Program-made: the position numbers and the translations under genes
From: Streptomyces spinosisporus
GTDB lineage: Bacteria > Actinomycetota > Actinomycetes > Streptomycetales > Streptomycetaceae
DNA length: 64,000 bases
Assembly: GCF_022698145.1 (NCBI RefSeq)
Contig: NZ_JALDAX010000019.1
Span: forward strand, 1 to 64,000
Reading direction: 5' to 3'
The notes under the pieces: model-generated
Database searches by the model: none
What the model was told of the DNA's origin: nothing
The model's input: only the letters and a program-made list of their open reading frames with translations
Shown: positions 50,381 to 59,706 of the stretch, piece by piece
Numbering within the stretch: position 1 is the stretch's first letter
Layout: every line of letters begins with the position of its first letter

Positions 50381-51331
50381 ATGGATCACAGCGGGCACGG
50401 CATGACCATGGATCTGCCGCCGTTCACGCTGGGGCGGGGGCTTCAGTGGTCGGCGGACCCGTTCTTCCTCGTCGCCTGTGTGCTGGGGCTGGCTCTGTAC
50501 GCGTACGGCGTCGTGCGGCTGCGGCGGCGTGGGGACAAGTGGTCGGTGGCGCGGACGGTGTCCTTCGTCGTCGGTGTGCTGACCATCGCCCTGGTGATGT
50601 GCACGAAGCTCAATGACTACGGCATGGTCATGTTCAGCGTGCACATGGTGCAGCACATGATCATCAGCATGCTGTCGCCGATCCTGGTCCTGCTCGGCGC
50701 CCCGGTCACACTGGCGCTGCGCGCGCTGCCGACCGCGGGCAAGGGCCACAAGGGTCCGCGCGAGCTGCTGCTGATGCTGCTGCACAGCCGGTACATGCGG
50801 ATCATCACGCATCCGGCGTTCACCATCCCGCTGTTCATCGCGAGCCTGTACGCGCTGTACTTCACGCCGCTGTTCGACTTCCTGATGGGGTCGAAGACCG
50901 GGCACGTCGCGATGATGGTGCACTTCCTGGCCGTAGGCGTGGTGTTCTTCTGGCCGATCATCGGCGTCGACCCCGGTCCGCAGCGCCCGGGGTATCTCAT
51001 GCGGATGCTGGAACTGTTCGCGGGCATGCCGTTCCACGCGTTCTTCGGCATCGCGCTGATGATGGCGTCCACGCCCATGGTGGACACGTTCAAGCACCCG
51101 CCCGCCTCGCTCGGCATCGAGGCGCTCTCCGACCAGACGGCGGCCGGCGGCATCGCCTGGGCGTTCAGCGAGATCCCCTCCGTGCTGGTACTGATCGCCC
51201 TGCTGTTCCAGTGGTACGGCTCCGAGCAGCGGCAGGCCAAGCGCAAGGACCGGGCCGCCGACCGTGACGGCGACAAGGAACTCGAGGCATACAACGCCTA
51301 TTTGGCCTCATTGAACGCACAGGGCCGTTGA
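50381..51331 (+). CDS. ctaG: Cytochrome c oxidase assembly protein, CtaG/caa3 type
   Basis: A 316-residue membrane protein with seven helices (from about residue 25 to 285) of the CtaG_2 family. Conserved histidines lie in the membrane (VHMVQHMIISMLSP, MMVHFLAVG), as expected for copper delivery to cytochrome oxidase. A His-Met-rich start (MDHSGHGMTM) may bind copper. AGGAG precedes the ATG at 50381. Confidence 0.9.
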   Translation: MDHSGHGMTMDLPPFTLGRGLQWSADPFFLVACVLGLALYAYGVVRLRRRGDKWSVARTVSFVVGVLTIALVMCTKLNDYGMVMFSVHMVQHMIISMLSPILVLLGAPVTLALRALPTAGKGHKGPRELLLMLLHSRYMRIITHPAFTIPLFIASLYALYFTPLFDFLMGSKTGHVAMMVHFLAVGVVFFWPIIGVDPGPQRPGYLMRMLELFAGMPFHAFFGIALMMASTPMVDTFKHPPASLGIEALSDQTAAGGIAWAFSEIPSVLVLIALLFQWYGSEQRQAKRKDRAADRDGDKELEAYNAYLASLNAQGR

Positions 51332-51395
51332 AGGCCCCACCTTTCGTCGCCTTTCAGTAGCATGAAGTGCATCGGGGGAACCGCAAGGGGGAGCG

Positions 51396-52862
51396 GTGAT
51401 GACACTTCGCGCATTTATGCAGGGTGCGGGAAAATCGGCGATTCGAAAGATCGCCGTCCTGCTTGTTTTTCTGCTCGTGCTCAGTGGGTGTGACCGGGGT
51501 GCGCCACTGCTCCTGGTCAAGGCGGTGGCCGCGGGAGTTCCTTCGCTGTCGCCCTTCTTCGACGAGCGCAGCGGCCTGGGCCACGACGCCGAGGGGATCA
51601 GGCCGCGGGCCGTGCACGGCAGCCTGCAGCAGGGGGACACACCCGGGCTGTACGGGGGCACGAGGCAGCCGACGATCTGCGACGTCAAGCGGCTCAAGGC
51701 GTTCCTCACGGACCCGGCGAACGATCGCAAGGCGAAGGCCTGGGCGGCGGCGCTCGACCTGACCACGGCGCAGATTCCCGGATATCTGGACCGGCTGACT
51801 CCTGTTCTCCTGCGTCACGACACTCTCGTACTGAACCACGACTACAAAAAGGGAAAGGCCACCCCCTTCAACTCCCTGCTGCAGTCGGGAATCGCCGTTC
51901 TCGTCGATGAGCGGGGAATTCCGGCTGTGAAGTGTTCGTGCGGAAATCCACTCCGTCCCTTCGCAGGCGACACGAACAGGATTTCGGTCAAGTTCGAGGC
52001 GGGCAACAAGAAGTGGGACGGATATCGGCGTTCTTCCGTCGTGTCCGTGCAGCCTGCGCCGCGGAAAATAGCGCGGCTCGCCCTGGTCGACGTCGCCGAC
52101 CCCGGCCGGGGCATCGAACGGCCGGTGGGCACCACGGGTACGCGGGACAAGACCTTCGACGCGCTGAAGCAGCGTGCCGTGCCCGATCTCGCCGGGACCA
52201 CGTTCGCGGAGGCGAGCCGGCGGCTGACCCGCCGGGGCTTGGCGGTCGGGTACGCCGGGAAGGAGCGGCCTGCCGACGGCGCCCGGGTCACGGCGTCGGA
52301 TCCGCCGGCGGGGGCCGAGCTCGGGTTCGGGGCGTTCGTGACGCTGAGCGTGGCCGAAGGTGCGTCGGGCGGCTCGTCCGACGGGAAGTCGGGGGGCGCC
52401 TCCGGAGGTACGTCCGGGGACACGTCCGGAGGGGCGTCCGGCGGGTCGGGCACTCCCCCGGGGTCCTCGTCCTCCGGGACGACGTCCGAGCCACCGCCGT
52501 CCTCCCCCTCGTCGCCGTCCTCGACGCCGCCGTCCTCGCCGTCCTCGCCGTCCAGCGACGGGCCGGGTCCGTCGTCCTCGGCGCCGGCGTCCGACCCGCC
52601 GCCGAAGTCCACGCCACCGCCGCCGCCGAGCACGACATCCAGCGCGACGACGAGCGAACCGCCGCCCCCGCCTCCACCCCCGCCCCCGCCCCCGCCCAGC
52701 GACCCCGTCACCAGCAGTGCCCCGCCGCCCAGTGAGCCGGAGACGAGCAGCGCCCCGCCGCCGGAGACCACGAGCGCTCCGGTCACGAGCGAGCCGGCGA
52801 GCAGTGCCCCCGTCACGAGCGGGTCCGCGTCCCCCGGACCCGTCTCGACCGCGATCACCTAG
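51396..52862 (+). CDS. Lipoprotein with DUF6777-like domain, PASTA domain and Ser/Pro-rich tail
   Basis: A 488-residue predicted lipoprotein: signal with lipobox LVLSGC (Cys32). Residues about 45-250 match, from memory, a Streptomyces domain (DUF6777) of unknown function. A single PASTA-like repeat follows (about 262-322, VPDLAGTTFAEASRRLTRRG, then SDPPAGAELGFG). The last 165 residues are Gly/Ser/Pro/Glu-rich with 13 consecutive prolines and may span the wall. PASTA repeats bind muropeptides or lipid II. GTG 51396 or ATG 51399 may start it. It is 27 bp upstream of a Ser/Thr kinase that has no PASTA of its own. Confidence 0.8.
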   Translation: MMTLRAFMQGAGKSAIRKIAVLLVFLLVLSGCDRGAPLLLVKAVAAGVPSLSPFFDERSGLGHDAEGIRPRAVHGSLQQGDTPGLYGGTRQPTICDVKRLKAFLTDPANDRKAKAWAAALDLTTAQIPGYLDRLTPVLLRHDTLVLNHDYKKGKATPFNSLLQSGIAVLVDERGIPAVKCSCGNPLRPFAGDTNRISVKFEAGNKKWDGYRRSSVVSVQPAPRKIARLALVDVADPGRGIERPVGTTGTRDKTFDALKQRAVPDLAGTTFAEASRRLTRRGLAVGYAGKERPADGARVTASDPPAGAELGFGAFVTLSVAEGASGGSSDGKSGGASGGTSGDTSGGASGGSGTPPGSSSSGTTSEPPPSSPSSPSSTPPSSPSSPSSDGPGPSSSAPASDPPPKSTPPPPPSTTSSATTSEPPPPPPPPPPPPPSDPVTSSAPPPSEPETSSAPPPETTSAPVTSEPASSAPVTSGSASPGPVSTAIT

Positions 52863-52889
52863 CGCCCCGCAGAACCCGGGAGTCACCGG

Positions 52890-54731
52890 ATGCCATCAGG
52901 ATCACCGACGTCAGGAGTGGGCCGGGTCATCGCCGGCCGCTATCTGCTGCTGAACCGGCTCGGCAGCGGCGGCATGGGCCATGTCTGGCTCGCCCACGAC
53001 CAGAGACTCGCCTGCGAGGTCGCGCTCAAGGAGATCGTCTTCCGGGATCCCGAACCGGCGGGCGAGGAGCGCGAGGCGCGGGTCGCCCGCGCCCGTGCGG
53101 AGGCCCGGCACGCGGCGGGGCTGCGCGGTCATCCGCACGTGGTCACGGTGCACGACGTACTGGAGCACGACGGGCTGCCGTGGATCGTGATGGAGTACGT
53201 CGAGGGCGCCGTCGACCTGAAGGAACTGGTCGAGCAGCGCGGCCCGCTTGCGCCCGCGGAGTGCGCCCGCATCGGGCTCGCCGTGCTCGACGCGCTGACC
53301 GCCGGGCACCAGCGGGGGGTGATGCACCGGGACGTGAAGCCGGCGAACATCCTGCTGGCGCCGGACCGCACGGGAGCGCCGTACGGCCGCATCCTGCTCA
53401 CCGACTACGGCATCTCGGTGCAGCCGGACGCCGGTGAGACCCGGTACACGCTGGCGTCCGTGCTGGTGGGGACGTCGGGATATCTGGCACCGGAGCGGGC
53501 GACGGGCGGCTCGCCCACCCCGGCCGCCGACCTGTTCTCACTGGGCTGCACGCTCTACTACGGCGTCGAGGGCCGCGGCCCCTTCGAGCGCGAGTCCAAT
53601 CTGGCCGAGGTCACCGCGGTGGTCATGGAGGAGCCGCGTCCGGCCGTGCGGGCGGGCGCGCTCGGCCCCGTCCTGCGGAGCCTGCTCGCGAAGAATCCGG
53701 AGGGACGGCCGTCCGTGATCGAGGCGGAGGCGGCGCTGTCGCGGATCGTGACACCGCAGGCCGACTCCTACGCCCGTACGCAGACCGACCTGGGCTCTCA
53801 GCCGCCGTGGGCCGCGGCGGCTCCCGCCCCGTCTCCGCCCGCGCCTGTGCCGCCCGCTCCGGTGCCGGACGGCTTCGGGCCGGTCGTGGTGCGGTCGCCC
53901 GCGCACCGGCGCCGCGAGCTGCCCCGCGCCCTGCGCGCCGCCCTCGCCGCCTCGCTCGGCCTGCTGCTCGCTCTGGGCGGGGTCTGGTACGCCACGGCGC
54001 ACCAGGACTCGGGCGGCGGCGCCGAGGCGAAGCCGTACGGCAGCGCGGTCGGGCTCGCCAAGCCGCTCAAGGACGGGGACTGCGTGCTGGCCGACTGGCC
54101 GGACTCGGCCCGCTTCCAGGGCACGCCCCGGCTGCGCCCGACCGCCTGCGGCGACGCACCGGACGGGCAGGTGATGGCGTTCGCGCAGGCCGCCTCGGCG
54201 GACGAGGCCCGCGAGCTGGGGGCCGGGCGGTGCGAGGAGCGGACCCAGGAGGTCCGGGAGCGGCTGGCGGACGTCCGCAGCGTCGCGATCGTGCCGAGCG
54301 GCGACGGGTTCGAGGCCGCGGGGCGGCGCACCGCCTGTCTGGTGCTGGGCGCGCACGGGCCGGTGTACGGGCCGCTCGGCGCCCATCGGAAGTCCGGTAC
54401 GGCCTTCACCGACACGGCGAACATGCAGCGGCGGGACTGTCTGCAGGCCCGTACGAACCGGGACGCCCGTCTGGTGTCGTGCGCCGGCCCGCACGACGAG
54501 CAGGTGCTCGGCTTCACCCGGCTCGGCAAGGACGTCACGCTCCCCCAGGCGCGTACGGAGTCGGACGCGGCGTGTGCCAAGGACGTGCCGCCGCGCGACT
54601 ACGGCTTCGACCCGTCCGTCTACACGTCGGGCTCCTGGACCAGCGCCGGATCATGGAAGTCGGGCACTCATTTCGTCGTGTGCACCGTCCGCAAGCAGAA
54701 CGGAGGCACCATGGAGGGAGAAGAATCCTGA
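52890..54731 (+). CDS. Membrane Ser/Thr protein kinase with extracytoplasmic Cys-containing domain
   Basis: A 613-residue Hanks-type kinase. The kinase domain (18-280) has GSGGMGHVW, K47 in VALKEIV, D148 in HRDVKPAN, and D172 in a DYG triad in place of DFG. A Pro/Ala linker leads to one transmembrane helix (348-370). The outer domain of about 240 residues contains several cysteines (CVLADWPDS, CGDAPDGQ, CEERTQ, CLVLGAH, CLQARTN, CAGPHDEQ, CAKDVP, CTVRKQ) that probably form disulfides. No PASTA repeat. ATG follows GGGAG. It probably partners with the upstream lipoprotein. Confidence 0.9.
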   Translation: MPSGSPTSGVGRVIAGRYLLLNRLGSGGMGHVWLAHDQRLACEVALKEIVFRDPEPAGEEREARVARARAEARHAAGLRGHPHVVTVHDVLEHDGLPWIVMEYVEGAVDLKELVEQRGPLAPAECARIGLAVLDALTAGHQRGVMHRDVKPANILLAPDRTGAPYGRILLTDYGISVQPDAGETRYTLASVLVGTSGYLAPERATGGSPTPAADLFSLGCTLYYGVEGRGPFERESNLAEVTAVVMEEPRPAVRAGALGPVLRSLLAKNPEGRPSVIEAEAALSRIVTPQADSYARTQTDLGSQPPWAAAAPAPSPPAPVPPAPVPDGFGPVVVRSPAHRRRELPRALRAALAASLGLLLALGGVWYATAHQDSGGGAEAKPYGSAVGLAKPLKDGDCVLADWPDSARFQGTPRLRPTACGDAPDGQVMAFAQAASADEARELGAGRCEERTQEVRERLADVRSVAIVPSGDGFEAAGRRTACLVLGAHGPVYGPLGAHRKSGTAFTDTANMQRRDCLQARTNRDARLVSCAGPHDEQVLGFTRLGKDVTLPQARTESDAACAKDVPPRDYGFDPSVYTSGSWTSAGSWKSGTHFVVCTVRKQNGGTMEGEES

Positions 54732-54744
54732 GGAGGGTGTTGCG

Positions 54745-54918
54745 ATGCCCGGTTCCACGGACAGTTCCACGAAGGCGATGGGGGCGCTCACGGTCGGCGG
54801 TCTCGTCGTGGTGACCGCCTACACGGTGGCGCTCGGCTCCAACGGCTGGCTGTGGTTCGGCTGGGTCGTGCTGGGCCTGCTCACGCTCGGCATGATCGCC
54901 ACGCGCAGCAACACATGA
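54745..54918 (+). CDS. 57-residue membrane protein
   Basis: Two hydrophobic segments (AMGALTVGGLVVVTAYTVAL and WLWFGWVVLGLLTLGMIA) suggest a hairpin in the membrane. An excellent AGGAGGG lies seven bases ahead of the ATG, 13 bp after the kinase stop, so it belongs to the same transcript. Function unknown; similar small proteins exist in Streptomyces (from memory). Confidence 0.75.
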   Translation: MPGSTDSSTKAMGALTVGGLVVVTAYTVALGSNGWLWFGWVVLGLLTLGMIATRSNT

Positions 54919-54933
54919 CACTCCGTCCCCGGC

Positions 54934-56160
54934 TCAGTCCCCGGCGCGGTCCTGGGCGATCCGCCCGGAGGGATGCACGCCCGGCTGGTACTTCGGCAGC
55001 CGGGCGGTGACCTTCATGCCCGCGCCCAGGGCGGTCTCGATGACGAGTCCGTAGTCGTCGCCGTAGACCTGGCGGAGTCGGTCGTCGACGTTGGACAGGC
55101 CGATGCCGCCGGACGGGCTGACCTCGCCGGCGAGGATGCGGCGCAGCAGGTCGGGGTCCATGCCGGCGCCGTCGTCCTCGATGACGACCAGCGCCTCGGC
55201 CCCGGCGTCCTGGGCCGTGATGCTGATGCGGCTCTTGCCGGCGGTGGCGCCCTTGCCCTCCAGGCCGTGCTTGACGGCGTTCTCGACGAGCGGCTGCAGG
55301 CACAGGAAGGGCAGGGTGACCGGCAGCACCTCGGGGGCGATCTGCAGGGTGACGGAGAGGCGGTCGCCGAAGCGGGCCCGCACCAGCGCCAAGTAGTGGT
55401 CGATGGCATGCAGTTCGTCGGCGAGGGTGGTGAAGTCGCCGTGCCTGCGGAACGAGTAGCGGGTGAAGTCGGCGAACTCCAGCAGGAGTTCACGGGCGTG
55501 CTCGGGGTCGGTGCGCACGAACGAGGCGATCACCGCGAGCGAGTTGAAGATGAAGTGCGGGGAGATCTGGGCCCGTAGCGCCTTGATCTCGGCCTCGATG
55601 AGCCGGGTGCGGGACTGGTCCAGGTCCGCCAGCTCCAGCTGGACGGAGACCCAGCGGGCGACCTCCCCGGCGGCCCGCACGAGGACCGCCGACTCGCGGG
55701 GCGCGCAGGCGACGAGGGCGCCGTGCACGCTGTCGTCGACGGTGAGCGGGGCGACGACCGCCCAGCGCACCGGGCAGTCCGGGGTGTCGCAGGTGAGGCG
55801 GAAGGCCTCGCCGCGGCCGGTGTCCAGCGGTCCGGCGAGCCGTTCCATGATCTCGGTGCGGTGGTGGCCGCCCACGCCCTCCCAGACCAGCACGTCCTTG
55901 CGGTCCGTGAGACACAGTGCGTCCGTGCCGAGCAAAGTCCGCAGTCTGCGGGCGGACTTGCGGGCGGTCTCCTCCGTCAGGCCCGCCCGCAGCGGGGGCG
56001 CGGCGAGGGAGGCGGTGTGCAGGGTCTCGAAGGTGGCGTGCTCGACGGGGGTGCCGAGGCCGCCCAGGTTCTCCGGCCGGGCCGTGCGCCGCCCCAGCCA
56101 GAACCCGGCGGCCAGCAGCGGCAGGATCGCCACGCACAGCCCGGCGAGGAAACCGCTCAT
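54934..56160 (-). CDS. LytS-type sensor histidine kinase with GAF-like domain
   Basis: A 408-residue kinase with only one N-terminal transmembrane helix (3-23). A GAF-like domain (about 60-185, with CDTPDCPVRW) follows, and then the His_kinase domain typical of LytS/YpdA: IKALRAQISPHFIFNSL with the phospho-His, VENAVKHGLEG and SGGIGLSNVDDRL. Its ATG overlaps the symporter stop (ATGA). With the LytTR regulator at the operon head it makes a two-component pair whose sensing may involve the symporter. Confidence 0.9.
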   Translation of the reverse strand: MSGFLAGLCVAILPLLAAGFWLGRRTARPENLGGLGTPVEHATFETLHTASLAAPPLRAGLTEETARKSARRLRTLLGTDALCLTDRKDVLVWEGVGGHHRTEIMERLAGPLDTGRGEAFRLTCDTPDCPVRWAVVAPLTVDDSVHGALVACAPRESAVLVRAAGEVARWVSVQLELADLDQSRTRLIEAEIKALRAQISPHFIFNSLAVIASFVRTDPEHARELLLEFADFTRYSFRRHGDFTTLADELHAIDHYLALVRARFGDRLSVTLQIAPEVLPVTLPFLCLQPLVENAVKHGLEGKGATAGKSRISITAQDAGAEALVVIEDDGAGMDPDLLRRILAGEVSPSGGIGLSNVDDRLRQVYGDDYGLVIETALGAGMKVTARLPKYQPGVHPSGRIAQDRAGD

Positions 56161-57869
56161 GCCTTCACCTCCGCCCGCAGCTGCTCCGGCAGATGGAAGC
56201 GGGCCAGGATCGCCTCCGTGCCGCTCGGCACCCGCCCCGGCGTGGCCAGGGACACCAGGACCATGGTGAGGAAGCCCAGCGGCACCGACCAGAGGGCGGG
56301 CCAGGCGAGCAGGGCATGCAGCGCGCCCGTACCGGGGAACCCCGCCATGGTGACGGCCACCGCGACGAACGCGGACCCGCCACCGATCAACATCCCGGCG
56401 GCCGCGCCCGGCGGGGTCAGCCGCCGCCACCAGATGCCGAGGACGAGCAGCGGGCAGAACGAGGAGGCGGACACGGCGAAAGCGAGGCCGACGGCGTCGG
56501 CGACCGGCAGCCCGCCCACCAGGACGCTGGCGGCGAGCGGCACCGCCATGGACAGCACCGTGCCGAGCCTGAAGTGGCGTACGCCGCGCGTCGGCAGGAC
56601 GTCCTGGGTGAGCACGCCCGCGACGGCCATGGTGAGTCCGGACGCCGTGGACAGGAACGCGGCGAAGGCACCGCCCGCCACCAACGCGCCGAGCAGGTCG
56701 CCGCCGACGCCGCCGATCAGCCGGTCGGGCAGCAGCAGCACGGCGGCGTCCGCGTCGCCGGTGAGGGTGAGTTCGGGGGTGTAGAGGCGGCCGAGGGCGC
56801 CGTACAGGGGCGGCAGCAGATAGAAGGCGCCGATCAGTCCGAGCACGGCGACCGTGGTGCGGCGGGCGGCGACGCCGTGCGGGCTGGTGTAGAAGCGGAC
56901 GACGACGTGCGGCAGGCCCATGGTGCCGAGGAAGGTGGCGAGGATCAGCCCGTACGTGGCGTACAGCGGGCGCTCGTCGCGGTCGGTCTCCAGAGTGGTC
57001 GACATACCGCCGGCGGCGCCGCGGTCCGCCGCCGGGACCGGGGCGCCCTCGGCGAAGGTCAGCCGGGTACCGGCGGCGATGTGGTGCGTTCCGGCGGGGA
57101 GTCGGACCTGCCGGCCGTCGTGGGTACGGCCGTCGATGGTGCCGCTGGCCGTCACGGTCAGCGGGCGGTCGAGGGTGAGGTCGACGCTGTCGGCGACGCG
57201 TACGACGCGCTGTTCGCGGAAGGTGGCCGGTTCCTCGAAGGCGTGGCTGGGCGCACCGTCGCCCTGCCAGGCCAGGACCAGGAAGAGGGCGGGCACGAGC
57301 AGGGCGGTGAACTTGAGCCAGTACTGGAAGGCCTGCACGAAGGTGATGCTGCGCATGCCGCCCGCGGCGACGGTCGCGACCACGACGAAGGCGACGATGA
57401 TCCCGCCGAGCGACTCGGGCGCACCGGTCAGCACCGTCAAGGTCAGCCCGGCGCCCTGCAGTTGGGGCAGCAGATACAGCCAGCCGACGCCGACCACGAA
57501 CGCCCCGGCAAGCCGCCGTACCGGATGGGAGGCGAGGCGGGCCTCGGCGAAGTCGGGCAGCGTATAGGCGCCGGAGCGACGCAGCGGGGCGGCGACGAAG
57601 AGCAGCAGGACCAGATAGCCGGCGGTGTAGCCGACCGGGTACCAGAGCATGTCGGGGCCCTGGACCAGGACCAGGCCCGCGATGCCGAGGAAGGAGGCGG
57701 CGGAGAGGTACTCGCCGCTGATGGCGGCCGCGTTCAGGCGCGGGCCGACGGTGCGGGAGGCGACGTAGAAGTCGGAGGTGGTGCGGGATATGCGCAGGCC
57801 GAACGCGCCGACGAGGACGGTCACCACGACGACGAGGGCCACTGCGGGAACGGCGTAGCTGGAGTTCAT
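56157..57869 (-). CDS. Solute:sodium symporter family transporter (monocarboxylate type)
   Basis: A 570-residue permease of the SSS family with about 13 helices; ISGEYLSAASFLGIAG and FLSTASGLTMAVAGVL are family signatures. It carries an external insertion of about 90 residues (about 215-305, HAFEEPATFREQR and following) seen in acetate/pyruvate-type symporters of actinobacteria. The ATG at 57869 overlaps the DUF485 stop. Acetate or pyruvate is the likely cargo, by analogy with ActP/MctC plus DUF485. Confidence 0.88.
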   Translation of the reverse strand: MNSSYAVPAVALVVVVTVLVGAFGLRISRTTSDFYVASRTVGPRLNAAAISGEYLSAASFLGIAGLVLVQGPDMLWYPVGYTAGYLVLLLFVAAPLRRSGAYTLPDFAEARLASHPVRRLAGAFVVGVGWLYLLPQLQGAGLTLTVLTGAPESLGGIIVAFVVVATVAAGGMRSITFVQAFQYWLKFTALLVPALFLVLAWQGDGAPSHAFEEPATFREQRVVRVADSVDLTLDRPLTVTASGTIDGRTHDGRQVRLPAGTHHIAAGTRLTFAEGAPVPAADRGAAGGMSTTLETDRDERPLYATYGLILATFLGTMGLPHVVVRFYTSPHGVAARRTTVAVLGLIGAFYLLPPLYGALGRLYTPELTLTGDADAAVLLLPDRLIGGVGGDLLGALVAGGAFAAFLSTASGLTMAVAGVLTQDVLPTRGVRHFRLGTVLSMAVPLAASVLVGGLPVADAVGLAFAVSASSFCPLLVLGIWWRRLTPPGAAAGMLIGGGSAFVAVAVTMAGFPGTGALHALLAWPALWSVPLGFLTMVLVSLATPGRVPSGTEAILARFHLPEQLRAEVKA

Positions 57870-58228
57870 CGGTCTTCTACGAGTCGCACGAAGTCCCGTT
57901 CGTTGCGCTCGGCGCGCCGTACGTACCACAGGGCGAGCAGGACCAGCGGGGCGTAGAGGCAGAAGCCGAGGACCGCCCATTCCAGGCGGCGGGCGTCCGG
58001 CATGGCCGCGAACACCAGCGGCAGCGGGCCGACGAGCAGCACGAGGAACGCGAACACGGCGAGGCCCGCGCGCAGTTGGCTGCGCATGAGGGACCGGACG
58101 TAGGTGTGGCCGAGGGTGGTCTGTTCGTCGATCTCGGTGCGCGGGCGGTAGTAGCCGGAGGCCCGGCGGGCGCGGCGGGGCGGGCCGGTGACGACGACGC
58201 GGCGCTCGGCGGGGTCCTGGCCCGGCAC
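57866..58228 (-). CDS. DUF485-like small membrane protein
   Basis: A 120-residue protein with two helices (about 52-75 and 85-105). DUF485 proteins accompany SSS-family monocarboxylate symporters (as YjcH with ActP). GTG start two bases after the regulator stop, and an ATGA overlap with the symporter. The N-terminal 45 residues are basic and cytosolic. Confidence 0.82.
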   Translation of the reverse strand: MPGQDPAERRVVVTGPPRRARRASGYYRPRTEIDEQTTLGHTYVRSLMRSQLRAGLAVFAFLVLLVGPLPLVFAAMPDARRLEWAVLGFCLYAPLVLLALWYVRRAERNERDFVRLVEDR

Positions 58229-58230
58229 GG

Positions 58231-58980
58231 CTAGGGCCTCCTCATCAGCAGGTCCCGCAGTTCGCGGGCGTGCCGCCGGCTGACCTGGAGCTCCTCGCCG
58301 CCGACCAGGACGCTCACCGTGCCCGCGTCCAGGCGGAGTTCGCCGACGTGACGCAGGGCGACGAGGTGGCGGCGGTGGATGCGCACGAAGCCGCGGGAGC
58401 GCCAGCGCTCCTCCAGGGTGGAGAGCGGGATGCGGACGAGATGGCTGCCCCGGTCGGTGTGCAGCCGGGCGTAGTCGCCCTGGGCCTCGACATGGGTGAT
58501 GTCGTCGACGGCGACGAAGCGGGTCACGCCGCCGAGTTCGACGGGTATGTGGTCGGGGTCGGGTTCGTGCACCGGGATGCGGGGGGCGGCGCCGGTGAGT
58601 TCGGCGGCCCGGCGCACCGCCTCGGCGAGCCGCTCCTTGCGCACGGGCTTGAGGACGTAGTCGACGGCCTTGAGGTCGAAGGCCTGCACGGCGAAGTCCT
58701 CGTGCGCGGTGACGAACACGACCAGCGGTGGCTTGGCGAACCCGGTCAGCAACCGGGCCAGGTCGAGCCCGTCGAGGCCGGGCATGTGGATGTCGAGGAA
58801 GACGACGTCGATGGCCTCGGGCCCGCCCGGCCCGGACTGCAGCGCCCGGTTGATGCGGCGCAGCGCCTCGGTCGCGTCACCGGCGCCCTCCACGCTGCCG
58901 ATGCGGGGGTCCGCGTTCAGCAGGTAGAGCAGTTCCGCCAGCGAGGGGCGTTCGTCGTCGACGGCGAGGGCGCGCAGCAT
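58231..58980 (-). CDS. LytTR-family response regulator
   Basis: A 249-residue regulator: receiver domain with D63 in VVFLDIHMPGLDG, and a C-terminal LytTR DNA-binding domain (VDDITHVEAQGDYARLH, GFVRIHRRHLVALRHV). It heads the operon regulator-DUF485-symporter-kinase. LytTR pairs in other bacteria control carboxylate uptake (YpdB, BtsR). The promoter lies in the 77-bp gap 58981-59057, shared with the Lrp gene. Confidence 0.92.
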   Translation of the reverse strand: MLRALAVDDERPSLAELLYLLNADPRIGSVEGAGDATEALRRINRALQSGPGGPEAIDVVFLDIHMPGLDGLDLARLLTGFAKPPLVVFVTAHEDFAVQAFDLKAVDYVLKPVRKERLAEAVRRAAELTGAAPRIPVHEPDPDHIPVELGGVTRFVAVDDITHVEAQGDYARLHTDRGSHLVRIPLSTLEERWRSRGFVRIHRRHLVALRHVGELRLDAGTVSVLVGGEELQVSRRHARELRDLLMRRP

Positions 58981-59057
58981 GAATCCGGAGTCTAGGTGGA
59001 ATCAGGACGGCTGGACATGTGCCCGGCATGGACGTTCGTGCTGGATACAGTGCGGAC

Positions 59058-59543
59058 ATGAACAGCAGGCCCGCGCCGTTCGACGAGACCGACCGGAAGA
59101 TCATCAATGCGCTGATGGTCAATGCCAGGACCAGCTTCGCCGAGATCGGCGCGGAGGTCGGACTGTCGTCCACCGCGGTCAAACGGCGTGTGGACCGGCT
59201 GCGCGAGACGGGTGTGATCACCGCCTTCACGGCGACGGTGGAGCCGTCCGCGCTGGGCTGGCGCACGGAGGCGTACGTCGAGGTGTACTGCGAGGGCGCT
59301 GCCCCGCCGCGGCGGCTGACGGAGGTGGTGCGCAACCACCCGGAGATCACGGCCGCGATGACGGTGACCGGCGGCGCGGACGCGCTGCTGCATGTGCGGG
59401 CGCGGGACGTGGAGCACTTCGAGGAGGTGCTGGAGCGCATCCGCACCGAGCCGTTCATCCGCAAGACGATCAGCGTGATGGTGCTGTCCCATCTGCTGCC
59501 GGAGAGCCCGGAGGCGGGCGCCACCCAGGCCGCACCGGAATAA
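59058..59543 (+). CDS. Lrp/AsnC-family regulator
   Basis: A 161-residue regulator with N-terminal helix-turn-helix (FDETDRKIINALMVNAR, LSSTAVKRRVDRLRETG) and a C-terminal RAM domain (GADALLHVRARDVEHFEEVL). Members sense amino acids. It precedes dimethylargininase and ornithine aminotransferase by 163 bp, so arginine or ornithine is the probable signal. ATG 59058 is the family start; an ATG 13 codons upstream is also in frame. Confidence 0.9.
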   Translation: MNSRPAPFDETDRKIINALMVNARTSFAEIGAEVGLSSTAVKRRVDRLRETGVITAFTATVEPSALGWRTEAYVEVYCEGAAPPRRLTEVVRNHPEITAAMTVTGGADALLHVRARDVEHFEEVLERIRTEPFIRKTISVMVLSHLLPESPEAGATQAAPE

Positions 59544-59706
59544 ACCCGAAAACAGATGCGAATGCGCAGCAGCGCTGCGCGGAATCGGCCCAAGACGCAG
59601 CATTCCTGCGCGGACACGCAATTCTCGTTCCTTGTCGCTCGTTGCGGTCACTTCCTACCGTGGTGTCAACCCCCAGTCGACACTCAGGAAGCGGAGGAAC
59701 CCCTTC

